Shown here: positions 32,739-41,467 of the stretch, piece by piece
How the letters are laid out: every line of letters begins with the position of its first letter
How positions within the stretch are numbered: position 1 is the first letter of the stretch
NCBI GenBank assembly: GCA_004295045.1
Contig: SHND01000039.1
Location: forward strand, 1 to 64,000
Direction: 5' to 3'
Source: Chloroflexota bacterium
GTDB taxonomy: Bacteria; Chloroflexota; Anaerolineae; UBA4142; SHND01
Length of the DNA stretch: 64,000 nt
Notes under the pieces: model-generated
Seen by the model: only the letters and a program-made list of their open reading frames with translations
Databases searched by the model: none
Told to the model about the DNA's origin: nothing
Made by a program: the position numbers and the translations under genes

Positions 32739-33851
32739 ATGGCATCAGATAAATATCGCCTCGCTGAAAACGAATATTTTCGATTGCGCGGTCAATTCGA
32801 CACGGGACGCCTTACGCAGGAACAGTTCGACGAGAAACTGCGCGAGCTGATGGTGCAGGATGAGCAGGGACGCTACTGGATGCTCGGCGCGGAGAGCGGC
32901 AAGTGGTACTATTACGATGGCGCAAAATGGGTGCAGGGCGAACCCAATATGGGCACCGCGACAGCGGCTGTCGCGCCCGTCGCAGCGGCGGCGACCTCTC
33001 CCGTAACCTCCACTCCACCCGAAACTCCGTCCCCCACCACCGCACAAGCGCGCAGCATTCCACTCGTTCCAATTCTCATTGGAGTTGGGTTGGTCATCCT
33101 CGCGATTGCCGCGTTCTTGCTCTTTCAAAATCGCGACCAAATTTTTGTCGCACAGCGCGCTACCCCAATCACACCCATTCTGCCGCCGACGATCACGCGC
33201 GCGCCGAGCCCCACAGCGCCTATCGGCGTCCCCACAGCCGCGCCTCCTCAGCCAACGCCTACACTTGAGATTCCAACCGAAATTCCAACTCGCGCGCCCG
33301 CGACAGAAATTCTCGCCACCGCGCCGCCCGCCGTGACAATCGTCGTTGTCACAGCCGAACCTACGGCAACAAATGAGCTTCCGACCTTGTTACCGACCGT
33401 GACCAACGTTCCGCCGACGCTCGCGCCCACAAAACCCTTTGCCACCGCGACGACAATCCCACCAACGCGGACGCCGTTGCCAAGTTATCCGCCGAATGTG
33501 TATGTCACAGACATTACGTACTCGCCTGCTGCAGCAAAACGCAATCAGGATGTGACATTCACGGCAACGTTTTTGAATACGACCGGCGGCAACGCGTCGT
33601 ACAATTGGTTGATTCTGCTGTTCGATCCAAACAAGACCGGAAACAACAAAGGTTTTGGCGAATCACCGGCGCAGGTCATCTCGATTCCGAAAGGGCAAAG
33701 TCAATTCTCAACAACGTTCACACCCGTAAGAGGTCCCGGCGGCTGCATCAATCTTTATATGCGCGCCGGTTGGAAAATTAGCGCGTTCGACAAACCGATT
33801 TTCCCAAATACGAGCGGCGATCCTGCCACTGTATTTTTTGACGTATGCTAG
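32739..33851 (+). CDS. Membrane protein with N-terminal short-domain, Thr/Pro linker and exported C-terminal domain
   Basis: The start ATG 32739 has GGAG 8 nt upstream; a TATAAT lies at 32681 without a good -35. The 370-residue protein has a short N-terminal region (EQFDEKLRELMVQDEQGRYWMLGAESGKWYYYDGAKWVQGEP) of the kind found in front of zinc-ribbon-less sensor proteins, a single membrane helix (about 110-132, VPILIGVGLVILAIAAFLLF), a long Pro/Thr-rich spacer (to about 250), and a beta-rich module of about 120 residues (YVTDITYSPAAAKRNQDVTFTATFLNTTGG...). That module resembles the C-terminal modules of the nSTAND-WD40 protein and the small lipoprotein 14-18 kb away. Function unknown. Confidence 0.8.
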   Translation: MASDKYRLAENEYFRLRGQFDTGRLTQEQFDEKLRELMVQDEQGRYWMLGAESGKWYYYDGAKWVQGEPNMGTATAAVAPVAAAATSPVTSTPPETPSPTTAQARSIPLVPILIGVGLVILAIAAFLLFQNRDQIFVAQRATPITPILPPTITRAPSPTAPIGVPTAAPPQPTPTLEIPTEIPTRAPATEILATAPPAVTIVVVTAEPTATNELPTLLPTVTNVPPTLAPTKPFATATTIPPTRTPLPSYPPNVYVTDITYSPAAAKRNQDVTFTATFLNTTGGNASYNWLILLFDPNKTGNNKGFGESPAQVISIPKGQSQFSTTFTPVRGPGGCINLYMRAGWKISAFDKPIFPNTSGDPATVFFDVC

Positions 33852-33926
33852 GAAACAACAACATTGATGTATTCGATGACAGAATGGGGTTCAAGGAGAC
33901 ATAAAAAAATTTCGCCCCAGAGGGGA

Positions 33927-33955
33927 TTGACTTGCAGCGTAGGAAAGCATACAAT
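33927..33955 (+). promoter_or_regulatory. Promoter of the secreted-protein gene
   Basis: TTGACT (33927-33932), 17-nt spacer, TACAAT (33950-33955); start expected near 33962. The gene's AAAGGAGGAGTT-ATG follows at 33,986-33,998. Confidence 0.8.
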
Positions 33956-33997
33956 TTGAGATACAAACTTGTTCGCAAAAATTCCAAAGGAGGAGTT

Positions 33998-35134
33998 ATG
34001 AGGAAACTGATCGTCGGACTCGCAGTACTTGTTCTTTTCTCTGCGGTGTTTATTGCACCCGCAGTCACGCAAGCAGCAGGCGTATCGTGCTACGCTGTTG
34101 AAACTGAATTGGCACAAGGTGAAAGCACGGCAATCGTGTGCGACGGATTTACCCCATTGACCCACGTTAATTCCTATGTCGTCGAGCCGGATGGCACGGC
34201 AGTGACCAATGGGACGTACAAATCTGACATTAATGGGCAGGTCATCCTCGGCTGGCAAAACGGTGTCAAGAATCAATTCTCGTTGCTGCTCGGCACGTAT
34301 ACCATTGTCGTCCAAGAAATTGGACTCGCCGAAACCGTTTTGCGCGCCGGCACAGTTCAAATCACTCATGTCGGTGATGGGGATAATGTCTCGGGTGCGT
34401 ATCTCGAAGCAGATAAAACGTTGTACGATCGCTCCAGTGAATTCATCGCGCTGACAGGTTGGGGATTTGCCCCGGGCGAGATGGTGACTTTGTGGATTCA
34501 AAAACCGGCGCTTTGCAGCTCGTACACCAGTCACTATGTTGACGGCAAAAATGGCGCCACGTTCGAGAACATTCCAAATTTTGCACCCGAGGGCACCTAT
34601 GCGGTAGATAATATCAAAGCGAACAGCGCGGGCAGCTTTAGCACCGCTCGCTTTTTCGGAGCCGACGCTTGCGAAGGCGTTTGGCGCTATGCCGCACGCG
34701 GCAACACCAGCGGCTTGGGTGCGTGGACTGAAATCACGCTCAGCGGACCCTCCGTTTCGACCAATGCGTCACTCGTACCTTCAAAACCACGTGTCTATGC
34801 GTTCAACGATTCGATTAGTTTCTGGGCATCGGGTTTTGGCGCGAACGAGACACTGAATTGTTGGACGACTTCGCCGGATGGACGCGCCGTGGCTTATGGA
34901 ATCAACGGCAGCTTGAGCGCGATCAAAATGGGCGCGGACGGATCGGGGAATATTTCTCTCCACACCGGTTCACACATCGTCTCACGCGACGATCCATTCT
35001 ATTTCGGAAATACTGTGGACGCGGTCATGAGCGAGGGCTCACTTGGCGTGTGGCACTTGACCTGCACGGGCTTGGCAAGCGGCACAACTGCCATTGCAGA
35101 TTACACAGTGGATGGATATACGCTTGATCCATAA
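33998..35134 (+). CDS. Secreted protein of unknown function
   Basis: This 378-residue protein has a strong ribosome site (GGAGGAG, 4 nt from the ATG) and a Sec signal peptide (LIVGLAVLVLFSAVFIAPAVTQAAG; cleavage near residue 27). The mature part is Cys-containing, beta-rich and made of repeated Ig-like segments (e.g. EADKTLYDRSSEFIALTGWGFAPGEMVTLWIQ; SKPRVYAFNDSISFWASGFGANETLNCWTTSPDG), which suggest two or three surface-type sandwich domains. No catalytic motif is visible. A strong promoter and terminator bracket the gene, so it should be a well-expressed single-gene unit, perhaps an envelope or surface-layer component. Confidence 0.85.
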   Translation: MRKLIVGLAVLVLFSAVFIAPAVTQAAGVSCYAVETELAQGESTAIVCDGFTPLTHVNSYVVEPDGTAVTNGTYKSDINGQVILGWQNGVKNQFSLLLGTYTIVVQEIGLAETVLRAGTVQITHVGDGDNVSGAYLEADKTLYDRSSEFIALTGWGFAPGEMVTLWIQKPALCSSYTSHYVDGKNGATFENIPNFAPEGTYAVDNIKANSAGSFSTARFFGADACEGVWRYAARGNTSGLGAWTEITLSGPSVSTNASLVPSKPRVYAFNDSISFWASGFGANETLNCWTTSPDGRAVAYGINGSLSAIKMGADGSGNISLHTGSHIVSRDDPFYFGNTVDAVMSEGSLGVWHLTCTGLASGTTAIADYTVDGYTLDP

Positions 35135-35156
35135 ATAAGCGTTGGACGGAATAAAG

Positions 35157-35197
35157 AAAAAAGAACCTGTGATTCAATCTCACAGGTTCTTTTTTTG
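35157..35197 (+). terminator. Intrinsic terminator after the secreted-protein gene
   Basis: A 16-bp stem (35157-35172 / 35180-35195) with a 7-nt loop and a run of seven T. It begins with A6, so it may act on both strands. Confidence 0.9.
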
Positions 35198-35250
35198 TTG
35201 CACAATATGGATTGTGCATTTGAACGCAGCAAGAAAAATTGCAAATTATC

Positions 35251-35278
35251 TTGAAAAATCTATTTGATGATGTATAAT
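35251..35278 (+). promoter_or_regulatory. Promoter of a candidate structured RNA
   Basis: TTGAAA (35251-35256), 16-nt spacer, TATAAT (35273-35278); transcription would start near 35285. It faces a structured segment that ends in a terminator, with no reading frame in between. Confidence 0.75.
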
Positions 35279-35284
35279 GCCCTA

Positions 35285-35411
35285 CATACGTTTCTCATTC
35301 TTGCAGCACGGAAGCGATGAAGCCTGCTTCGTTTTAGAGTGGACGCCGTAGAGGCAGGCTGAGCGAATGGCGTAACCGACCGTGAACGCGGCCCGCGTTT
35401 CACGGTTTTTT
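35285..35411 (+). ncRNA. Candidate structured leader RNA (riboswitch-like) or small RNA
   Basis: The segment between the promoter and a T6 intrinsic terminator (stem 35380-35390 / 35394-35405) has no credible coding frame. Complementary pieces are CACGG 35307-35311 with CCGTG 35380-35384 (the latter is also the terminator's left arm, so the two structures exclude each other), AGCCTGC 35321-35327 with GCAGGCT 35354-35360, and ACGCC 35343-35347 with GGCGT 35369-35373. The last two interleave, which implies a pseudoknot. This arrangement looks like a ligand-controlled leader for the nuclease gene 250 nt further on. I could not match it to a known riboswitch class. Confidence 0.5.
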
Positions 35412-35661
35412 GTTCCCTCAAAATACTCTTCACAAGGAGGTGAAGTGTAACGCTCATTCTTTCCCTTAGGTCTTTGCACATCGTTCTCCAAGTGACCGAC
35501 AAGTCCCAAGTTGGTCAATATCCCGTTCTTTACACCAAACATCGAGCCGCGCGCTCGAACCATAACCCAACCTTTATCTGTCACGACGAGTCCGCTCAGA
35601 TCGTGCCGGATTTATCTTAACCTGTGGAGCCACAGCTCTCACCCAGCAAGGAGACACACCC
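35412..35661 (+). promoter_or_regulatory. Leader of the secreted nuclease gene with a start-stop site
   Basis: No gene was found here. At 35428-35445 a hairpin CTTCAC-AAGGAG-GTGAAG places a perfect anti-anti-SD sequence AAGGAGGTGA in its loop and right arm; the only nearby start, GTG at 35445, is followed directly by TAA. A second hairpin lies at 35622-35637 (CTGTGG/CCACAG). The real ribosome site AAGGAGA is at about 35,648, 8 nt before the nuclease ATG. Confidence 0.4.
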
Positions 35662-38600
35662 ATGCTTCCTTTCCATCCCACGCGGCGTATCCTACTCTTA
35701 TCCGCCGCAGGATTGCTTTTTTTCGCGCTGCTTGCACTGACGCGTGCACAGCCAACCCAAGCGATTTCGCCCGACATTGTCATCTCACAAGTGTACGGCG
35801 GCGGCGGCAATAGCGGCGCAATCTATACCAATGATTTTATCGAACTTTTCAATCGCGGCACGACCACCGTCTCACTCGCCGGCTGGTCAGTCCAATACAC
35901 GAGTGCGACAGGAGCCGGCAACTTTGGGTCCGCAACCAACCTAATCACGCCGCTCACCGGCTCGCTTGCGCCGGGACAGTATTATCTAATTCAAGAAGCC
36001 GCCGGAGCGACGCCTGCAGCCGCATTACCCACGCCTGACGAGACCGACAGCACGGCGATTAATATGTCGGGGACCGGCGGGAAAGTGGCGCTCGTCAACA
36101 CGACAACGCCTTTGGGTTGTAACGGCAGCTCGACGCCTTGTTCACCGGCAGCGCTCGCCACAATCGTTGATCTGGTTGGTTGGGACGGAGCGAACTTTTT
36201 CGAAGGCAGCGCCGCTCCCGCAACCACCAATTCAACCTCTATATCGCGTGCGTCGGGCGGTTGTTCCGATACGGATAACAACTCTGCCGATTTTGCTTCC
36301 GGCGCCCCAACGCCGCGAAACACAGCTTCACCGCTGAATCCTTGTTCTGTCTCACCCACTCCCAATTTGTCTATCGCCGATGTTTCTGCCAGTGAAGGCA
36401 ATTCGGGTACAACCTCATTCGATTTTCTCATCAACCTTTCTATACCTGCCGGCGCGGGCGGTGTGACGTTCGACGTTGCTACTCAAGACAATTCGGCAAC
36501 AACCGCCGATAATGACTATGTCGCCAATTCACTGACCGGGCAGACGATTCCTGCGGGTAATTCAAGTTACACCTTTAGTGTTGTGGTGAATGGTGATACA
36601 ACCGAAGAACCGGATGAGACCTTTTTCGTCAACGTTACCAATGTGACCGGTGCAACCGTCGTTGACGGACAAGCGCAAGGCACCATCCTCAACGACGACA
36701 CCAACTTCTGCGCCCAGTCTTACACTCCCATTTATCAAATTCAGGGAAATGGACTTGCGGCGGCGATCACCGGTGCCGTGACCACGCAAGGCGTAGTTGT
36801 GGGCGATTATGAAGGCGCTTCGCCAGCCCTGCGTGGCTTTTATCTCCAAGATTCTGTCGGGGATGGCGATGCTGCCACGTCTGACGGCATCTTTGTCTTT
36901 AACGGCAACAACAACAGTGTCAACCTCGGCGATGTTGTGCGCGTAGGCGGCACCGCCGCAGAATTCCAGGACCAGACTCAAATTACTGCTTCATCCATTA
37001 CAAACTGCGGCGCCGCTTCTGCGACACCGGTGGATGTGGCTTTCCCCGTTCCTTCTACAACCTATCTCGAACAGTACGAAGGCATGTTGGTGCGTCTCCC
37101 CCAAACGCTCTATGTGACCGAACATTTCCAACTCGGACGTTTTGGGCAGATCGTCATGTCAGCGGACGCGCGGCTCGCGCAGCCGACGAACGTGACCACC
37201 CCGGGCGCGGCGGCAATCGCGCTGCAAACGCAGAATAATCTCAACCGCATCATCATTGACGATGCGCTTCAAAATCAGAATCCCGATCCAATTATCTTTG
37301 GACGCGGCGGCAACCCACTTTCGGCAAGCAATACCCTGCGCGGCGGTGATACTGCCACGGGCATCGTCGGCATCATGACCTACACCTGGGCGGGCAATGC
37401 CGCGAGCGGCAACGCGTACCGCGTTCGCCCGGTCAACGCGCTCGGCGCCACTCTCCCCGACTTTCAACCCGCGAACCAGCGCCCCAATTCGCCAACACCA
37501 GTAGGCGGAACGCTCAAAGTCGCAAGCATGAACTTGCTCAACTTTTTCAATACCTTTGACGGTCTGCCCGATACAGTGGATAATTGCACGGGCGGTGTCG
37601 GCGGCGCGGCGACCGATTGTCGCGGCGCGGACACGCAGGCGGAATTTGACCGTCAGTGGCCCAAGACGGTGGCAGCGATCACGGCGATAGACCCGGACAT
37701 TCTCGCCATGAATGAGATTGAAAACGACGGCTATGGCGCAGCAAGCGCAATCCAATTCCTCGTGGACCGTTTGAATGACGCGACTGCCCCCGGCACGTAC
37801 GCGTTCATAGACGCCGATGCCGCGACAGGGCAAGTGAATGCGCTCGGCACAGATGCGATCAAAGTGGGCATGCTCTACAAACCCGCGCGTGTAACCCCGC
37901 TCGGCACCGCCGCGCTCAACTCTGTCGCGTTCGTCAACGGCGGCGATGACGCGCCGCGCAGTCGTCCCTCTTTGGCGCAAGCTTTCGAGACCACGACCGG
38001 CGCACGTTTTGTCGTGGATGCCAATCACCTCAAGAGCAAGGGGAGTGCCTGTAACACGCCGGACGCGGGCGACGGGCAAGGCAACTGCAATATTGTCCGC
38101 ACGAACGCCGCGATCGAACTGGCGAACTGGCTCGCGACTGATCCCACCGGCGCCAATGATCCCGACGTACTCATCATCGGCGATTTGAATTCGTACGCAC
38201 TGGAAGACCCGATTGCCACGCTTGAGAACGCGGGCTATCTCAATCTGATCGAACACCTCATCGGCGCAGACGCGTACTCGTACGTGTTTGACGGACAGTG
38301 GGGTTACCTCGATCATGCCTTGGCAAATGGCGCGCTCGCGCCGCAGGTCACCGGCGTAACGGAATATCATATCAACGCCGACGAGCCGACCGTGCTCGAC
38401 TATAACACCGATTTCAAGAGCGCCGGACAAATTGCAAGTCTCTACAACGCAGACCAGTATCGGGTCTCGGATCACGATCCTATAATCGTCGGGCTCAACC
38501 TCACCGCGAAACCCATCGCGAACGCCGGCGGACCCTATGAAGTGGATGAAGGCGGCAGTGTGACATTGAGCGCATCCGCGACGGATCCAAACGGCGGTCC

Positions 38601-39408
38601 ATTCACCTTTGAATGGGATCTCGACGATGACGGGACGTTTGAAACCAACGGACAAACTGTCACCTTTAGCGCGGCGGGACGCGATGGTCCGTCCGAACAG
38701 CAAGTCAAAGTTCGTGTGACTAACAGCGCCGGACTCAAAGACAAAGCCAAGACCAAGGTCATCATCCGGAACGTTGCGCCGAGCGTTGACACGCCAGTGA
38801 CAACACCTGCTCCTTCCAATCCGAATCAAAACGTGAGCGCGAGCGCGACCTTTAATGATCCCGCCGGCGCGCTTGACGAACCCTTCGCCTGCACAGTGGA
38901 TTACGGCGATGGAGCTGGCGCGCAAGCCGGTACGGTGAATGGAAATGTGTGTGAAGGTGCGCCACATCTCTATTCAACCATCGGCGCGTACACTGTAACA
39001 GTTCAAGTCACCGACAAAGATGGCGACAGTGGCACGAATGTGGTCACACAGCACGTCGTGTTTGCATTCAACGGCTTCTTTGCTCCGGTTGACAATCTCC
39101 CGGCATTGAATGTTGTCAAAGCCGGCAGCGCGATCCCGATCAAATTCTCGCTCGGTGGAGATCAAGGGTTGAACATCTTTGCCGAGAACTATCCCAAGTC
39201 AGAACAGATCGCTTGTGATTCAACTGCTGATACAGATGGAGTTGAAGAAACGGTAACTCCGGGCGCGAGTAAATTGAAATACGATCCCGGCAACGATACC
39301 TACACGTACGTGTGGAAGACAAAGAAAGCATGGAGTCACACCTGTCGCCAATTGGTCGTCAAGTTAGCAGACGGGACAACCCACCGCGCGAACTTTAAAT
39401 TCAAGTAA
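35662..39408 (+). CDS. Large secreted nuclease: LTD, Calx-beta, ExeM/NucH-type endonuclease, PKD domains
   Basis: This 1248-residue protein has a signal peptide (RRILLLSAAGLLFFALLAL, residues 8-28), a lamin-tail domain (about 36-165; IVISQVYGGGGNSGA, DFIELFNRG), a Calx-beta repeat (about 232-345; ETFFVNVTN), an OB-like region (350-600), then an endonuclease/exonuclease/phosphatase domain (about 615-955; VASMNLLNFF, ILAMNEIEN, DANHLKSKGS, LIIGDLNSY, YRVSDHDPIIV) and PKD repeats (960-1140). This is the architecture of extracellular DNases such as ExeM/NucH, which recycle phosphate or act on biofilm DNA. Catalytic Glu, Asp, Asn and His motifs are complete. A C-terminal 100-residue tail may mediate surface attachment. 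Its leader contains the RNA element described above. Confidence 0.92.
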   Translation: MLPFHPTRRILLLSAAGLLFFALLALTRAQPTQAISPDIVISQVYGGGGNSGAIYTNDFIELFNRGTTTVSLAGWSVQYTSATGAGNFGSATNLITPLTGSLAPGQYYLIQEAAGATPAAALPTPDETDSTAINMSGTGGKVALVNTTTPLGCNGSSTPCSPAALATIVDLVGWDGANFFEGSAAPATTNSTSISRASGGCSDTDNNSADFASGAPTPRNTASPLNPCSVSPTPNLSIADVSASEGNSGTTSFDFLINLSIPAGAGGVTFDVATQDNSATTADNDYVANSLTGQTIPAGNSSYTFSVVVNGDTTEEPDETFFVNVTNVTGATVVDGQAQGTILNDDTNFCAQSYTPIYQIQGNGLAAAITGAVTTQGVVVGDYEGASPALRGFYLQDSVGDGDAATSDGIFVFNGNNNSVNLGDVVRVGGTAAEFQDQTQITASSITNCGAASATPVDVAFPVPSTTYLEQYEGMLVRLPQTLYVTEHFQLGRFGQIVMSADARLAQPTNVTTPGAAAIALQTQNNLNRIIIDDALQNQNPDPIIFGRGGNPLSASNTLRGGDTATGIVGIMTYTWAGNAASGNAYRVRPVNALGATLPDFQPANQRPNSPTPVGGTLKVASMNLLNFFNTFDGLPDTVDNCTGGVGGAATDCRGADTQAEFDRQWPKTVAAITAIDPDILAMNEIENDGYGAASAIQFLVDRLNDATAPGTYAFIDADAATGQVNALGTDAIKVGMLYKPARVTPLGTAALNSVAFVNGGDDAPRSRPSLAQAFETTTGARFVVDANHLKSKGSACNTPDAGDGQGNCNIVRTNAAIELANWLATDPTGANDPDVLIIGDLNSYALEDPIATLENAGYLNLIEHLIGADAYSYVFDGQWGYLDHALANGALAPQVTGVTEYHINADEPTVLDYNTDFKSAGQIASLYNADQYRVSDHDPIIVGLNLTAKPIANAGGPYEVDEGGSVTLSASATDPNGGPFTFEWDLDDDGTFETNGQTVTFSAAGRDGPSEQQVKVRVTNSAGLKDKAKTKVIIRNVAPSVDTPVTTPAPSNPNQNVSASATFNDPAGALDEPFACTVDYGDGAGAQAGTVNGNVCEGAPHLYSTIGAYTVTVQVTDKDGDSGTNVVTQHVVFAFNGFFAPVDNLPALNVVKAGSAIPIKFSLGGDQGLNIFAENYPKSEQIACDSTADTDGVEETVTPGASKLKYDPGNDTYTYVWKTKKAWSHTCRQLVVKLADGTTHRANFKFK

Positions 39409-39552
39409 CGCGCAAAGGGAGCGCCGCATCAAGATATTCCGTCTCACCATAAATGCTTAACATTGGCGATAGAATTTCGTTGGAAACAAGTCTATCCCAA
39501 AAGAAAATTTCCATTGCACTGTAAAGCAACTTTGGTGAGATGGAATAAAAAA

Positions 39553-39584
39553 CAAGAGCCGAGCTCGTACGAGCTCGGCTCTTG
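39553..39584 (-). terminator. Perfect 32-nt palindrome acting as terminator
   Basis: CAAGAGCCGAGCTCG and its exact complement meet without mismatch around a central TA pair. On the minus strand it is followed by TTTTTT, so it should end the J-domain gene transcript. On the plus strand only A follows. Confidence 0.85.
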
Positions 39585-39606
39585 AAAAATCTAGCGCATT
39601 CAAATT

Positions 39607-40518
39607 TCACCTGCCGCTGCGTCGCCAACCGTTAGCGAGCGCCTCCTCTTCACTGCAGAACCAGCGTTCTCCTCTTTGTGTATTGATCTGGGTTGCGTTG
39701 TAAAACTCACCGCTCGGTACATGATAAATCTTTGAACCCGTTACAGGGTCAATATTACCTTTGATGAAACAATTCGGGGGCGGTGTGATACAACCATTTG
39801 GGCAGCTCGCCGATTGCGCCCTGCCCAATGTCATCCAAAGAAATGACGCAAGAAGCAGACCACCTACCACGACAATCATCAAGACGAGCAACGGAGACCT
39901 GAGAAAACGCCCACGACGCTCCCTTGAAAATGGGAACCAATAAACAATTTGTTCGGTTTCCGTCGGAGTGGATTCCGGCGGCGCAGTCAATTCCGTACTG
40001 GTATCGCGCCATGCCGGGATGGGACGATTTTGTGCGCGCGCCAGTGCTTGCGTTACTGCTCGCTGCCGTCCTTCGAGCGACATGTTGTGATAGCCATCCA
40101 AGAAGGCGTCAATGGAGGCAGCGCGCTCGAGCAGATCGTCCGACTCGCCGAAAAATTGACTCGTCCACTGGCGCACATGCGCTTCGAGCCCACCAATCAA
40201 TGTCGTATCGGTATAACCGCTGCGCGCTTCGTACTCTAGTACGTGGATCAAATCCAGAAAACGCGGGTCAAGACCGGCTTGAACTCCTGCCTCAACCATC
40301 TGCTGGGTTCCACTCCGGAGATCGTCATAGGTTGCCCGCCGGTCAGGATTGCTTAGCACATCGTACGCTTCATCAATCCGACGCATCTGTTCTTGCGCGT
40401 CCGGGCTCGGGTTAAGGTCCGGATGATATTGCCGTGTGAGACGGACATACGCAGATTCGATGGCAGCGAGACTGGCATCAGGGGCAACCTGCAACACAGC
40501 ATAATAGTCTGGATACAT
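39607..40518 (-). CDS. Membrane J-domain protein with C-terminal 'sunset'-type domain
   Basis: This protein of 303 residues starts with a DnaJ domain (MYPDYYAVLQVAPDAS, HPD motif 32-34, AYDVLSNPDRRATYDDL), which stimulates an Hsp70. A helical middle and a hydrophobic helix (about 208-232, SPLLVLMIVVVGGLLLASFLWMTL) follow. The exported C-terminus has Cys-rich NGCITPPPNCFIKGNIDP and SKIYHVPSGEFYNATQINTQRGERWFCSEEEALANGWRRS, the short domain named sunset in nuclease-associated proteins. A TTG 18 nt upstream could also start it. The combination suggests a membrane-tethered co-chaperone with an outside sensor or binding module. Confidence 0.88.
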   Translation of the reverse strand: MYPDYYAVLQVAPDASLAAIESAYVRLTRQYHPDLNPSPDAQEQMRRIDEAYDVLSNPDRRATYDDLRSGTQQMVEAGVQAGLDPRFLDLIHVLEYEARSGYTDTTLIGGLEAHVRQWTSQFFGESDDLLERAASIDAFLDGYHNMSLEGRQRAVTQALARAQNRPIPAWRDTSTELTAPPESTPTETEQIVYWFPFSRERRGRFLRSPLLVLMIVVVGGLLLASFLWMTLGRAQSASCPNGCITPPPNCFIKGNIDPVTGSKIYHVPSGEFYNATQINTQRGERWFCSEEEALANGWRRSGR

Positions 40519-40674
40519 AGCTAAAGGTTTGATCAACTACCTACGAACGCAGGGATCAAACTGTCCAGCCCGGTATGACGATGAAAGTGCTTTGCGAACT
40601 GACAGTCCAAGAAAATTGAAAAAGGAACAACTATGCGCGTCATTCTAACCGGAATCGTGCAGAATGCAACAGCA

Positions 40675-40851
40675 TTATTCTTCGCGGATTCGCACGCGCG
40701 TGTACACAAACATCAGTCCGCCAAAGACCGCGAGCGCGCCGAACGCGAACGGCAAATCCTTCACGGACAAAATTCCCAACGACACACTGACCAATAGCCC
40801 CGTCGTGATGAGAGCGAGGACGACAAGCAGAATAAATTGAGCATATCTCAT
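40675..40851 (-). CDS. Small two-helix membrane protein (58 residues)
   Basis: An intact 58-codon frame codes for MRYAQFILLVVLALITTGLL, then a second hydrophobic segment PFAFGALAVFGGLMFVY and a charged tail RVRIREE. Reading-frame length, hydrophobic pattern and positive inside charges favour a real gene. The upstream Shine-Dalgarno is weak. It may be a lipopolysaccharide-assembly-LapA-like small protein, but that is not shown. Confidence 0.6.
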   Translation of the reverse strand: MRYAQFILLVVLALITTGLLVSVSLGILSVKDLPFAFGALAVFGGLMFVYTRVRIREE

Positions 40852-40885
40852 TTGAGAAAAATAATACGCGGCAAATCACGCAAAT

Positions 40886-40936
40886 GAAAACGACGAGCCA
40901 TTTCTCTTTCGAGTTGGCTCGCCGTTTTGTTCCTGC
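40886..40936. terminator. Intrinsic terminator, probably bidirectional
   Basis: Arms AAAACGaCGAGCCA (about 40,887-40,900) and TGGCTCGcCGTTTT (about 40,915-40,928) pair with one mismatch, with a loop of 14 nt or so and T4 on each side. It follows the four-helix holin-like gene on the minus strand. Confidence 0.75.
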
Positions 40937-40950
40937 AAAGGATCGCAGAC

Positions 40951-41328
40951 TTAGACGACAGGGGCGATCCCAAAGAGTCCGAGCAGCCAATTCAATATCC
41001 AGCCGACGACGCCGATGGCAATCGCGGCAATGATAGCGCCGCTGAATCCAGCAACCTTCATGCCGGGCACGAACTTGTCACTAACCATCAGAACGACGGC
41101 GGCGACGATAATTGCGATAATCGCTGCGAGTATGCCGGCTCCCCCAAGCGTAATACCGAAAAGACCAAGGAGCCACGCGACGATACCGGAAACAATCGCA
41201 ATGACTGCTGCCGCGATGATAGCTGGCATAAAACCAGCGACGGACAGCCCGAGATTCAGTCGGCTGACGACCAAAAGAACTATAGCCGCTGCAATGAGAT
41301 AAACGATAATACTGAGAATAGGACCCAT
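40951..41328 (-). CDS. Small membrane protein, YvlD / phage-holin-IV-like, internally duplicated
   Basis: This 125-residue protein is almost entirely hydrophobic and consists of two similar halves (VAGFMPAIIAAAVIAIVSGIVAWLLGLFGI, and later VAGFSGAIIAAIAIGVVGWILNWLLGLFGI). This is the pattern of the mycobacteriophage holin IV / YvlD family, which in most bacteria is chromosomal and of unknown use. The start has an excellent AAGGAGG 5 nt upstream. No other phage gene lies nearby, so a lysis role is unlikely. Confidence 0.75.
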   Translation of the reverse strand: MGPILSIIVYLIAAAIVLLVVSRLNLGLSVAGFMPAIIAAAVIAIVSGIVAWLLGLFGITLGGAGILAAIIAIIVAAVVLMVSDKFVPGMKVAGFSGAIIAAIAIGVVGWILNWLLGLFGIAPVV

Positions 41329-41467
41329 ACTTACCCTCCTTGAGAGTTGTATTGTGAGGAGTGTCCCCCCACGTACAAATTATAACACCAGATTCGCGCG
41401 TTGGATACAGGGTTTGGAAAATTCGTTTTTTGGGCAAATCCAGCGCTTCCCCAGCCAATTCACAAAC

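Noticed and set aside
35285..35411. Cyclic-di-GMP (GEMM-I) riboswitch
   Set aside because: A few pieces (GTGGACGC, AGCG...TAACCGA) look similar, but the conserved AAACC and GACGCAAAGCC core is missing.
35282..35584. A 100-codon minus-strand frame over the structured RNA region
   Set aside because: It crosses the RNA stems and terminator of the plus strand, and has no ribosome site or family pattern.
37159..38967. A 602-codon open frame on the minus strand
   Set aside because: It lies wholly opposite the secreted nuclease gene, whose domains are clear; the product has no known pattern and only reflects the GC-rich codon structure.
40951..41328. Prophage lysis gene
   Set aside because: The holin-IV-like family is mostly chromosomal in bacteria and no phage gene lies nearby.
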